Shown here in pieces: positions 35,119-44,113 of a DNA stretch of 64,000 nucleotides. A program made the position numbers and the translations under genes. Each line of letters starts with the position of its first letter. Position 1 is the first letter of the stretch. Source of the DNA: CAYPJE01 sp964410945 (GTDB lineage Bacteria > Fidelibacterota > Marinisomatia > Marinisomatales > TCS56). Under the pieces are notes generated by a model that saw nothing but the letters and a program-made list of their open reading frames with translations, was not told the DNA's origin and did not search any database. The DNA is taken from assembly GCA_964410945.1 (NCBI GenBank), contig CAYPJE010000004.1, forward strand, positions 1 through 64,000, read 5' to 3'.

Positions 35119-36361
35119 ATATCACCTCCAGACGTGGGCGTTTTTCTGTAACAGGAGATTTTTCGGAGTGAAAATGATAGGTTTTGAAGGGATTATTACT
35201 TGTAGTACTGAACAGTTTCATTCCATAATTACCGGCCTGTTCCAACACGACGGCCTGCATCATGATTCTGGTTTCCAACTCCACTGTACCGTCAGCTTCA
35301 AAATTATCAGGCAGTTCCAATTGAGCTGTGTAAGGATCTTCTTCACTGCTGAAGTAATGGTAATCACTGTACTCGGTCGTATCGATTGAGTAAATGCCTA
35401 CGGTGAATCCGGAATCTGCCTCACTGGCTGTATCTTTCCACAACACCAGATTGGCAGATTTGATCAATGCCTCCGGAGCAAGGAAAGTACTGTCATAGTC
35501 CAGCATCAGAACCGACCTGACGCCTAAGGCGGTCCCTAGGCTGATTGTTGTCGTATCCACATCTGTAATAGCCGGGGGAATAACCACACTCAGGTCACTT
35601 CCGACATAAAATGTATAATCCAATGTATCTATATCGCTTTCTTCGGAAGCCTGGTATTGAAAAGTTATATCCATATATGGTTGGTAGGAGGATTCCTCGG
35701 AGCTGCGAAAAGCCTGCCGACCTTCGGTGGGATTATCACGCCAAACGATGAATGTTCGATTGGTTACACCATCGGTTGTTTTTGCAAAATCGGCCAAAAT
35801 TGTATCCGCTTCAGAGGTCAAGTCGAATTTTAAATAGGGATAATATGAGGCCGTATCGCTGGTAAGCCTGGTGGTCGCAATCGGGAATCCCATCCGGCTC
35901 TTTATGTAAGCCGTATCCAGGTTTAAATAATTACTTGCCGATTCATCGAAGACAGAATCCATTTCAGCCACAGGTATATTGGTGATATGATAATCATATA
36001 ATTGGTCCGGCAGTACCGTATCACGATATGTCAAATACAGAAACAGACTGTCTATCCCCAGAACTAACGAAGTATCCAGCGATAAAACTGAAATTTCATA
36101 TCCTGAGGAGTAAAAGCCCATATTCAATAATGTATACGGGCATTGAAAAGTCGAATCCGTACCAAAATACAAGCTGTTGATTGCTCCCATGGCAGGTGGT
36201 ATTCGATAAGTGAATGAGTTGATATCTAAAAGCAGGGTGTCCCCCACCAAGAATTCGATATCAGATATTAAATCGGAAGTTATTGGGTCGTCCATGCAAC
36301 TAGTAAACAGCAGCAGAAATGACATTAATAGGACAAGTCCAATCATTTTGGATAAGGCCAT
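35105..36361 (-). CDS. Lipoprotein with repeated beta-sandwich regions, function unknown
   Basis: 418 residues. Lipoprotein signal with lipobox FTSC (Cys22). Two similar regions, about 85-220 and 250-410, show DNRLRE-like features: SLFLYLTYRDTV and NLVLWKDTASEADSGFTVGIY, each near a YxPYMDITF or KRPRLEVIY strand. Probably a surface or periplasmic adhesive or structural protein, paired with the downstream barrel. I do not recognise a precise family. Confidence 0.7.
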   Translation of the reverse strand: MALSKMIGLVLLMSFLLLFTSCMDDPITSDLISDIEFLVGDTLLLDINSFTYRIPPAMGAINSLYFGTDSTFQCPYTLLNMGFYSSGYEISVLSLDTSLVLGIDSLFLYLTYRDTVLPDQLYDYHITNIPVAEMDSVFDESASNYLNLDTAYIKSRMGFPIATTRLTSDTASYYPYLKFDLTSEADTILADFAKTTDGVTNRTFIVWRDNPTEGRQAFRSSEESSYQPYMDITFQYQASEESDIDTLDYTFYVGSDLSVVIPPAITDVDTTTISLGTALGVRSVLMLDYDSTFLAPEALIKSANLVLWKDTASEADSGFTVGIYSIDTTEYSDYHYFSSEEDPYTAQLELPDNFEADGTVELETRIMMQAVVLEQAGNYGMKLFSTTSNNPFKTYHFHSEKSPVTEKRPRLEVIYVLP

Positions 36362-36385
36362 AAAGATGTTCCCCGGTTTACGTAT

Positions 36386-37207
36386 TTAAGCGATTTTTTC
36401 CAGTGTTTCTTCTAACCAGGCGGCAATATTTGTATGAGCATCGGGTGAGTCTTCAAATTTTACCGATGTTATTTTGCTCTTTACGTTCTTTAAACCGGGA
36501 AGTTTCGCTAATTCCCCACTGATATTATATTCCTCGCTGTCAATGGCAATTATACCATCGGCGAATTCAGCGGCAGCTTCATACACATTGATCTCATCCC
36601 CTTCAATACTATCCGGTAACTGTAATCCGGATTTTTCGAAGGTCTGTCGACTGAAAGTGTCATATTCACCCATCGAGTGGACCAGCAGGACTACTTTAAT
36701 ATCCTGGTAAAATTCCTGATCAGCAAACTGCTGTTTATAGAACATCGGTACTAGAGCAGAATTCCAGTCATTGCAGATAATAATATCCGGTTTCCAGAAC
36801 AGATGCGGCAAAGTAGCCAAAGTTGCTTTACTGAAGAATGCATACCGATCATCATTGTCGCTGTATGGTCGGCCATTCTTCGATTTATAAAGAAGATTGG
36901 TCAGTGGTTTGAACCACTCTACATGCTCCAGAAAATACACCTGTACCCTGGTCTTCGGGATGAAGGCACTTTTGGCCGACGCATTCTGTTCAGTCCCGTC
37001 GAATTCGAAAGGGATTTCACGCAGGCGAATTACTTCTCTCAATATGTATTTACGTTCACTGACAAATCCGTATTTGGGAATAATAGTACGGATATCGTGT
37101 CCGTTTTCCTGCAGAGCCAAAGGAACCTTAGCCGAGAACTGTCCCAGATTCGAGGTATTGGCAAAAGGTGTTATTTCTGTTGTTAAATAAAATATTTTAT
37201 GTGACAT
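36386..37207 (-). CDS. Stand-alone glycogen/starch synthase N-terminal (GT5) domain
   Basis: 273 residues, matching only the N-terminal catalytic half of GlgA (KIFYLTTEITPFANTS, DIRTIIPKYG, DIIICNDWNSALVP). The C-terminal nucleotide-sugar-binding half is absent. The KxGGL motif near the N-terminus is replaced by NTSNLGQ, so ADP-glucose binding is doubtful. Similar short proteins are known in Bacteroidota-like bacteria. It lies between a YbgF-like gene and a lipoprotein gene, with no glycogen genes nearby. Confidence 0.82.
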   Translation of the reverse strand: MSHKIFYLTTEITPFANTSNLGQFSAKVPLALQENGHDIRTIIPKYGFVSERKYILREVIRLREIPFEFDGTEQNASAKSAFIPKTRVQVYFLEHVEWFKPLTNLLYKSKNGRPYSDNDDRYAFFSKATLATLPHLFWKPDIIICNDWNSALVPMFYKQQFADQEFYQDIKVVLLVHSMGEYDTFSRQTFEKSGLQLPDSIEGDEINVYEAAAEFADGIIAIDSEEYNISGELAKLPGLKNVKSKITSVKFEDSPDAHTNIAAWLEETLEKIA

Positions 37208-37209
37208 AT

Positions 37210-38031
37210 TTATTCCAAATTCAATTTTTTAAGAGCTTCTTTTGCTTTCTGGTAATATTCGCTATTGGGGAAATAATCCAGCAACCGGGTGTATTCATCG
37301 CGCGCTTTTTCAATATTCCCCATACTCTGATAAGCCAGTCCCAATTTCAGCTGGGCATCATCATCCTTGTCGGTACCAACAAATGAAAATACCTTTTCAA
37401 ATTCAATAATCGAGCGCTTGAAATTCTTGGAAGAATAATAACATTCCGCCAGCCAATATTGACTATTATCCGCTAAATCGTGGGTCGGATCACCGATAAC
37501 CAATTTTGAAAAACCCTTAATAGCATTTTGAAAATCACCATTTTGATAATGTCCGAGATTCTCAAGATACAGTTTTTTGTATTCGACAGCTGAGAGTTTT
37601 GTCCCTGTTGGTTGAGAAGGAGATTCTGATTTCAAGTTATACATTTCAGTAAAACTATTGGTCAAGGTAACAATTTTGTTTTCAATCATAACCAGTTGTG
37701 ACAGTATCTCAAAATCAGTGCTGTCAGAGTATTCGGCTTTATCCTCTAAAATGCTGATCTTGTTTTGAAGCGTATTAATTCGGTTGACCAAAATAATCGC
37801 TATCGAATCGGTCTGCTTCTTTGCTCTGACAGTTGCCTCGAGTGCATTTTTCAACTCCGGTAACAGGATCCTGATCTGTGTTTCCAGTGAATCAACCCTA
37901 ACCTTCTCACGTTCCAGTTTTGCATTGAGTCGACGTAATTCACGCTGTGTATCTGTCTGGGCTGGTAGAACCTCCAAAAGAGCCGTCATAACGATAATCA
38001 AAGAAACAAGCTGTAATATAATCCGCTTCAT
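37210..38031 (-). CDS. YbgF/CpoB-like periplasmic coiled-coil and TPR protein
   Basis: About 273 residues from the ATG at 38031, which gives a signal peptide (IILQLVSLIIVMTALLEVLPAQ); the longer frame adds a non-signal leader that overlaps the rodA stop. A coiled coil (about 28-135) is followed by TPRs (YQNGDFQNAIKGFSKLV, LADNSQYWLAECYYSSKN, AQLKLGLAYQSMGN). CpoB-type proteins coordinate outer-membrane constriction with peptidoglycan synthesis, consistent with the upstream rodA and mrdA. Confidence 0.82.
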   Translation of the reverse strand: MKRIILQLVSLIIVMTALLEVLPAQTDTQRELRRLNAKLEREKVRVDSLETQIRILLPELKNALEATVRAKKQTDSIAIILVNRINTLQNKISILEDKAEYSDSTDFEILSQLVMIENKIVTLTNSFTEMYNLKSESPSQPTGTKLSAVEYKKLYLENLGHYQNGDFQNAIKGFSKLVIGDPTHDLADNSQYWLAECYYSSKNFKRSIIEFEKVFSFVGTDKDDDAQLKLGLAYQSMGNIEKARDEYTRLLDYFPNSEYYQKAKEALKKLNLE

Positions 38032-38111
38032 ATTGGATACCTTTTTTGTAAAAAATGGTTTTTTTCCTGCTACAAATTTACCCTCACCGTCGGGAAGCAG
38101 CAATGTTTTCA

Positions 38112-39338
38112 TTATTCCTTGTAGTTAATCCCCAAATTCATGACCAATCCGATCATCATATAACATGATAACAGGAAAGAACCCCCATAGGAAATAAAGG
38201 GTAATGGCAGACCTTTTACCGGTATTAATCCGATGGCCATTGCCATGTTTACGAAGATATGAGCCAGGAACAAGGTTGTAACACCCACAATCACCAGGCT
38301 GGAAAAGCGATTATCCGATTCCTGGGCGGTGTTCAGCATTTTAATTAACAACAATGCAAATAACACGATTATTACGAAAATCATAATAAAACCAAATTCT
38401 TCACCGATTACCGAAACGATAAAATCTGTTTCCTGCACCGGAAGATATTTTAATTGTGTTTGTGTCCCCTGGGCCCACCCTTTACCGAAAAAACCACCCG
38501 ATCCAATCGCCGTTTGACTCTGGATAATCTGGTAACCGGCGCCCAATGGATCCAGTGATGGATCAAAAACTGTTAAAATTCTTTGCTGCTGATAGGAATG
38601 CAATGAATTCCACAACGTTGGTGCCAGCAAGCCTAGAAAAATATTTCCAAAATATATTGCCACACCGATAATTAGAGTTGGTCTGGAAAGATATAATACC
38701 GCCAGCAGCACTACGGCCCAGGCTCCAAAGCTGATACTGTGGAAAGCGGTAAGTATTGAAAACAAGGGGGCAATCAGAATGAATAAATGATAGGGGCGTA
38801 TCCCGGACCAGTACATCATGATTATTACCGGGGTTGCCATTATTATTGCTGTCCCCAGATCAGGTTGCTGCAACACAATCAATGCCGGAACTGCTGTAAT
38901 CAGAATCGGTACCACAACAGCCGAAAACCGGTCCAGCTTCACCTGGGGGTTTGATAAATGCTTCGCCAGTGCCAGTACAATAATAAATTTAGCGATTTCT
39001 GAAGGTTGAAAGTTTATTCCTCCAATAGCGATCCAGCGATTGGTACCGGCAACCGGTGCCATAAAATATGGAATAATCAGTAATAGAATTATTCCTGCAT
39101 AGGCAAAATTTGTAAATCGATAGATATTTTTCCTGGTCAACGAAAACATTATCAAAAACATGAATATAGAAGGTATTACCCAGATCGACTGCTTAAATAC
39201 GGATGTTGCAAACAGTCTCAATTCCTGATGATGGGATACACTGCTCAGACTGATCAGTCCGATAATTGTCAATGATACCATATAGACAATAATAATAATC
39301 TGCGAGTCTAAAATATTTTTGATGATCCGGTTAAACAT
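38112..39338 (-). CDS. rodA: Rod-shape SEDS glycosyltransferase RodA
   Basis: 408 residues, about ten membrane segments. The SEDS signatures are NFQPSEIAKFIIVLALA, PDLGTA and the C-terminal GLIPVKGLPLPFISYGGS. RodA polymerises glycan strands of the lateral wall together with PBP2. It follows mrdA by 10 bases. Confidence 0.97.
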   Translation of the reverse strand: MFNRIIKNILDSQIIIIVYMVSLTIIGLISLSSVSHHQELRLFATSVFKQSIWVIPSIFMFLIMFSLTRKNIYRFTNFAYAGIILLLIIPYFMAPVAGTNRWIAIGGINFQPSEIAKFIIVLALAKHLSNPQVKLDRFSAVVVPILITAVPALIVLQQPDLGTAIIMATPVIIMMYWSGIRPYHLFILIAPLFSILTAFHSISFGAWAVVLLAVLYLSRPTLIIGVAIYFGNIFLGLLAPTLWNSLHSYQQQRILTVFDPSLDPLGAGYQIIQSQTAIGSGGFFGKGWAQGTQTQLKYLPVQETDFIVSVIGEEFGFIMIFVIIVLFALLLIKMLNTAQESDNRFSSLVIVGVTTLFLAHIFVNMAMAIGLIPVKGLPLPFISYGGSFLLSCYMMIGLVMNLGINYKE

Positions 39339-39348
39339 TTCTGCTGTG

Positions 39349-41115
39349 TCAACTACTTGAGGATTGATATTTCCTGAAGAATTTTCGGTATATTTTACGG
39401 GCTATCGGTGCCGCAACATCACCTCCGTGACCGGAATTTTCCAGGAGAATAGTAACTGTAATTGTTTTCTCCTGACCTTTGGCCCAACCGATGAACCAGG
39501 CATGTGGTTCACCATGCGGATTCTCGGCAGTTCCGGTCTTACCACCAGTATCCACACCTTCAATCTTTGGTTCAGCCAACTTTCCTGTCCCCTCAGACGA
39601 CTGGGTGACCATACGCATATAATCAAGCAATAACTGCCAATATTCATCCTTGAAATTGATTGAATTGTTCTGATCGGAGATCTGGTTTTTCGAGGCAATT
39701 TTCAAAGGCGGACTGGTTCCTTTTGTGATTACCTGATTAATAAATCTGCACATCTGCAGGGGTGTGACCAGAATATCACCCTGCCCAATCCCGATATTCA
39801 ACAGGTGTCCCCGGGTCCATTTTTTTTCACCGTATTTCTTATTCATAAACTCAACGCAAGGAATTACACCGACCGATTCACCGGGCAAATCAATATTCAC
39901 TTCCATTCCGAATCCGAACTCCTGACAAATAGCAGCCCAGTCATCCAATTCCATTTTCTGAATCATGTTGTAGAAATACACATTGCAGGATTGCTGGATG
40001 GCTTTCCGCAAATTAACTTTCCCATGCCCGGCAGGATTCCAGCACTCAAAAGTTCTCCGGCCAAGCCGATAATGACCATTACAGGTAATGGTTTGATTAG
40101 TATCGACCAGTTCATGCTCCAGCAGGCCAAGCATTACTAACGGCTTAAAGGTAGATCCAGGTGGATATTGACCGTTCAGTATCCGGTTATGCAATGGTTT
40201 GGTCTGGTCCTCGGCATACTGCTGCCAGCGATCCTGCAAAGTAAGGCCAGTAAACAGGTCCGGTGGATAATCAGGGGCACTGGCAATCGCCAGGATTTCT
40301 CCACTCAGCGGGTCAGACACTATAATGACTCCCCGATAACCAACCAGTTCCTGTTCTGCCAATGCTTGAATGTCACTATCAATAAACAGATATAAATCAT
40401 CGCCCGGAATAGGTTTTACATCCTGTAATTCAATTAATTGCTCAACTTCCCGGCCATAAGCATCAACCTGCATATAGTTGACACCATCTTTGCCCCTTAA
40501 GATCGGTTCGTACATCTTTTCCAGGCCACTCCAGCCTTTCATATCCCCCAGACGATACTTATCCTTCTGGGTCGATGTCTCCAGAAATTTCCGGTCAACC
40601 TCACGAATATACCCCAAAGTATGGCTGAGATGAATATCAGCCGGATAATACCGCTCCGGGACCTGAATGTAACTGATTCCGGGCAGGTCAGCGGAATGTT
40701 CTGCCACACGACTGATCTGCTGAATTGTAAGGTCCTTTACCAGGCGAGTCGGAATAAATCGTCCTCGATAGTTTTTCTGGTAATTTGATTCCAACACATC
40801 GATTCCGATACCCAAATGTCGATTTATATTATTGAAAGTACTTTCCCGGTCCTGTAATTCGATAGGAATTGCAGTTAGTATGTAGGTGGGGTGATTGTCA
40901 ACCAGGATATATCCCTCGCGATCATAAATAACACCTCGAGGAGCTTGAATACTATGTGGCCTGATAATATTCGCTTCGGACTTCAAGCGGTATTTTTCAT
41001 ATGACAGAATCTGGAGTTGAAAAAACCGCAGGACTAAAATAAATAATACTATCAAAACCATACCACTCAAGACGAAAAACCGTGTTCGTGGTATCAGGTT
41101 CTCAGTTTTAAGCAT
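39349..41115 (-). CDS. mrdA: Penicillin-binding protein 2 (transpeptidase)
   Basis: 588 residues. N-terminal membrane anchor (about 15-33), pedestal/dimerisation domain, then transpeptidase with SxxK in PPGSTFKPLV, SxN in QQSCNVYFYN and KTG in GGKTGTAENPHG. Cross-links peptidoglycan in the elongasome. Overlaps mreD by one base. Confidence 0.97.
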   Translation of the reverse strand: MLKTENLIPRTRFFVLSGMVLIVLFILVLRFFQLQILSYEKYRLKSEANIIRPHSIQAPRGVIYDREGYILVDNHPTYILTAIPIELQDRESTFNNINRHLGIGIDVLESNYQKNYRGRFIPTRLVKDLTIQQISRVAEHSADLPGISYIQVPERYYPADIHLSHTLGYIREVDRKFLETSTQKDKYRLGDMKGWSGLEKMYEPILRGKDGVNYMQVDAYGREVEQLIELQDVKPIPGDDLYLFIDSDIQALAEQELVGYRGVIIVSDPLSGEILAIASAPDYPPDLFTGLTLQDRWQQYAEDQTKPLHNRILNGQYPPGSTFKPLVMLGLLEHELVDTNQTITCNGHYRLGRRTFECWNPAGHGKVNLRKAIQQSCNVYFYNMIQKMELDDWAAICQEFGFGMEVNIDLPGESVGVIPCVEFMNKKYGEKKWTRGHLLNIGIGQGDILVTPLQMCRFINQVITKGTSPPLKIASKNQISDQNNSINFKDEYWQLLLDYMRMVTQSSEGTGKLAEPKIEGVDTGGKTGTAENPHGEPHAWFIGWAKGQEKTITVTILLENSGHGGDVAAPIARKIYRKFFRKYQSSSS

Positions 41116-41591
41116 TATTCTGCTTTACCTAAAGGTAAAAATAGATTAGTTATTAATATCAGCACTATTCCGTAAACGGCAGTACCTACAATATTGGTCC
41201 AATAAGTGGCAGGATTGTGCAGCAACACTTCCTGTTGTGTTATTATCGATCGGATAAAACTGTTAAGTATGACAAACATTACCCACGTAAAATGAAAAAG
41301 AAATGGTGGCCATTTGGAAAAACGTCCATGCAGATTGCCGGCTAAATAGCTGAAAATAGAATATGTCAGTGAACTTAACCCAAAATACGATCCTACCCCG
41401 CTGAAATCTACCAGCAGACCAAAAACAAAACCGACAATGACTCCCCAAAACCGTCCTTCCCATACGGCAATATATAATATAAAAATCAGGATAAAGTCCG
41501 GCCTGATCAACCTTATGGAAAGTGGATTCGACAAAACAAACTGCAGCAGAATAGCTACAGTGGCCATAATAAAATAATTACGGATTTTCAT
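41115..41591 (-). CDS. mreD: Rod-shape-determining protein MreD
   Basis: 158 residues with five hydrophobic segments and the family-typical RPDFILIFILYIAVWEGRFW region. Inner-membrane component of the elongasome. Overlaps mreC by 14 bases and mrdA by 1. Confidence 0.93.
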   Translation of the reverse strand: MKIRNYFIMATVAILLQFVLSNPLSIRLIRPDFILIFILYIAVWEGRFWGVIVGFVFGLLVDFSGVGSYFGLSSLTYSIFSYLAGNLHGRFSKWPPFLFHFTWVMFVILNSFIRSIITQQEVLLHNPATYWTNIVGTAVYGIVLILITNLFLPLGKAE

Positions 41592-42381
41592 CAGCCTGGT
41601 CTATTACAACAAAAACATATTCTAGGGTACTTATCGAAAAATTGGTTTCCATGGTTAAACGCTTCTGGAAACTTCCCCGCTCATCATAAATTGCCACAAC
41701 CTCGCCGACCGGAATATTGGGAGGATAAATATCGCTGAAGCGCGAAGTATACACCTGATCACCGATTTGCACATGGGCATTTTTATTTATTTCACGGATT
41801 TCACATTTATTATTCCCTAACCAGCTCATGATCCCTACCGCACCGGATGGCTCAATTATTACTCCCAATCTGAAATCCGGATCACTCAGCAGCTGAACGA
41901 CACTTGTCTCCTCACCAACAACAATAGCTTTTCCAACGACACCTTCAGCAATGACAACCGGATCATTAATGGCTACACCGTCATTACTACCCACATCAAT
42001 ACTGAATGATGAAAAACTGGTAGTGATTCCCCTTCCCTGAATCGTGGCCGGAAGAAGATTCAGACGTGTCTTCCGATGAAAATCGAGCAAATTCCGTAAA
42101 TCCTGATTTTCATACTCCAGATGCAGCACTTCATCCAATAACATTTTCAGCTGCATATTGCTATTTCGCAATTCAGCATTTTCATTATTCAAACTACGTT
42201 TTGATTCAAACCATATTTTCGGTAAACGGGTAAATGATAAAGTTGAATTAACCTGCTCGCGCAGCATATAAATTGCTGGTGATTCATCAGAAAATAGAAT
42301 TAATACGGAGACAGTAAAGGCGAATATAAAAATTACATGGTCTTTTTGACGAAGTAGGGCGAAATATAAAGACCGCATCAA
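41578..42381 (-). CDS. mreC: Rod-shape-determining protein MreC
   Basis: 267 residues. One N-terminal membrane helix (about 14-30), a coiled coil (about 60-95), then the paired beta-barrel domain with GSNDGVAINDPVVI, GVVGKAIVVGEETSVVQLLSD and GDQVYTSRFSDIYPP. Periplasmic activator of PBP2/RodA. Starts 2 bases after the mreB stop. Confidence 0.96.
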   Translation of the reverse strand: MMRSLYFALLRQKDHVIFIFAFTVSVLILFSDESPAIYMLREQVNSTLSFTRLPKIWFESKRSLNNENAELRNSNMQLKMLLDEVLHLEYENQDLRNLLDFHRKTRLNLLPATIQGRGITTSFSSFSIDVGSNDGVAINDPVVIAEGVVGKAIVVGEETSVVQLLSDPDFRLGVIIEPSGAVGIMSWLGNNKCEIREINKNAHVQIGDQVYTSRFSDIYPPNIPVGEVVAIYDERGSFQKRLTMETNFSISTLEYVFVVIDQADENP

Positions 42382-42383
42382 TA

Positions 42384-43412
42384 CTACATTAACACAGCTT
42401 CGAATTTCTTAACATCTTCAAGAACTAAACCAGTGCCCCGGACAACAGATAACAGGGGCTCTTCCGCTACATTAACCGGAATACCGGTGCGTTCCCGGAT
42501 AATCTGATCGATTCCTCTCAGCAGACTGCCGCCACCGGTCATAATGATTCCCCGGTCAAGAATGTCCGATGCCAACTCCGGCGGGGTTTGCTCCAGTGCC
42601 CGTTTTACAGCTTCCACGATGCCATTAATCGGATCTTTCAGAGCATGACGAATTTCATCGGAAGATACTTCGGCTGTTTTCGGGATACCGGAAACCAAAT
42701 CACGCCCTTTTACGAAAATCGGCTCAGATTTCATTCGCATGGCCGAGCCGACCGTCTTTTTGATTCGTTCGCCTGTAGCCAGTCCGATATCAAGCTTGTG
42801 TTCGTTGCGGAACCACTGGACAATGGCATCATCCATTTCGTCACCGGCGATCCGGATGGTTTCCTTGGTAACAACACCATTCAGAGCAATTACCGCAATT
42901 TCAGTTGTACCACCCCCGATATCTACAATTATATTCCCAACCGGTTGACTGATATCCAGTCCAATTCCAATAGCGGCCGCCACCGGCTCTTCGATCAAAT
43001 ATACTTCGCGGGCGTTGGAACGATCTCCACTATCCTTGACTGCCCGACGCTCGACTTCAGTGACACCAGAGGGCACACAGATAACCATCCGCGGCCGTGC
43101 CAGTCGATTCAGATTCATTTTCCGGATGAAGCCCTGCAACATTCCATCGGTCATATTGAAATCAGCGATTACACCATCCTGGACCGGACGAATTGTTTCG
43201 ATTTCACGATGGGTTCGTCCGAGCATGACTTTAGCATCATTTCCAACGGCAATAATTTTACCATCATGTACCGAACGGGCAATTATTGACGGTTCATTGA
43301 TTACTATCCCCCGGCCTTTCAGCCAGATCAGTGTATTGGCCGTGCCCAGATCAATGGCAACATCGCCTGAAACCCATGAAAGTGTATTTTTTACCGAATC
43401 AAATAAGCCCAT
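42384..43412 (-). CDS. mreB: Actin-like cell-shape protein MreB
   Basis: 342 residues. Phosphate 1 DLGTANTLIWLKGRG, EEPVAAAIG, phosphate 2 VDIGGGTTEIAVI and the adenosine motif GIIMTGGGSLLRG are intact. Forms membrane filaments that guide wall synthesis. First gene of the mreBCD-mrdA-rodA operon. An inverted repeat at 43457-43502 in the leader may control it. Confidence 0.98.
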   Translation of the reverse strand: MGLFDSVKNTLSWVSGDVAIDLGTANTLIWLKGRGIVINEPSIIARSVHDGKIIAVGNDAKVMLGRTHREIETIRPVQDGVIADFNMTDGMLQGFIRKMNLNRLARPRMVICVPSGVTEVERRAVKDSGDRSNAREVYLIEEPVAAAIGIGLDISQPVGNIIVDIGGGTTEIAVIALNGVVTKETIRIAGDEMDDAIVQWFRNEHKLDIGLATGERIKKTVGSAMRMKSEPIFVKGRDLVSGIPKTAEVSSDEIRHALKDPINGIVEAVKRALEQTPPELASDILDRGIIMTGGGSLLRGIDQIIRERTGIPVNVAEEPLLSVVRGTGLVLEDVKKFEAVLM

Positions 43413-43456
43413 TATAATGCCAAATTAATTGAATATGTTGTGATTATCGACGGTAA

Positions 43457-43502
43457 AATTAGTATTTATTGCTTTCATTCCATAAGGGAATAAACACTAA
43501 TT
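43457..43502. promoter_or_regulatory. Large inverted repeat in the mreB leader
   Basis: Arms AATTAGTATTTATT (43457-43470) and AATAAACACTAATT (43489-43502) pair at 13 of 14 positions. The 18-base loop contains a second inverted pair, ATTCC (43477-43481) and GGAAT, which overlaps the right arm. The two hairpins are therefore partly exclusive. It lies 45 bases upstream of the mreB start. Candidate operator or attenuator; it could also terminate the upstream rnhA-like transcript. Confidence 0.5.
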
Positions 43503-43565
43503 CAATAATTTTAGTAAACAGTGGTATCGCCTCCCTTACAACAATCCTGTTTCGGAATGGAACAG

Positions 43566-44096
43566 TCAGGCCTTGTTAAGCCCCTCCTTGCTTAATTTAT
43601 CAGCTACGGTATTTTTCTCGCGCCGTACGTGATTGATTTCCCATGAGCTGAACTTCTCCAATAGCATCTTGACCTTTTTGTGAAGTGGAATCATGCGCTC
43701 ATTTTTCACTCTATAGACACCATTGATCTGACGAACTACCAGTTCGCTGTCCATAAAAATGCTGATTTGGTTAATTTTTCTATTTATTGCCAGGTCCAAA
43801 CCATAAATCAAGGACTGGTATTCGGCCTGGTTGTTAGTGGCGTCTGGTAAATATTCAGCAAAACTGAAAACTTCATCTTCTCCACAATACGCAATACCAC
43901 CGATACCAGCCTTCTTTTTATTCAAATCAGCAGCACCATCGACAAATAAACGAATGGAGTCCGAATCATCGATCCTGGATCTCAATTGATTCAGAATGTC
44001 CAATTCACGTTTATTCAAATCCAAAGGTATCTTATTGATTATCCCTTTATCCAGTATTCTTGATAATAATTCCATTTCCCGGGAATCCAACTTCAT
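43566..44096 (-). CDS. Ribonuclease HI-family protein
   Basis: 176 residues. The RNase H fold covers about 48-176, with the catalytic Asp in RLFVDGAA, Glu in NNQAEYQSL, Asp in IFMDSELVV and Asp in EKNTVADKLSKEG, all present. An N-terminal 45-residue helical extension is of unknown role. Cleaves RNA in RNA-DNA hybrids; this short bacterial/archaeal type often acts on replication primers or R-loops. It starts 17 bases after the IDH-like gene. Confidence 0.92.
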   Translation of the reverse strand: MKLDSREMELLSRILDKGIINKIPLDLNKRELDILNQLRSRIDDSDSIRLFVDGAADLNKKKAGIGGIAYCGEDEVFSFAEYLPDATNNQAEYQSLIYGLDLAINRKINQISIFMDSELVVRQINGVYRVKNERMIPLHKKVKMLLEKFSSWEINHVRREKNTVADKLSKEGLNKA

Positions 44097-44113
44097 CGTT
44101 CCGTATCCTATGT

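Noticed and set aside
42588..43289. Open frame of 233 codons antisense to mreB
   Set aside because: It is fully opposite a strongly conserved gene, has no ribosome-binding site and no recognisable protein features.
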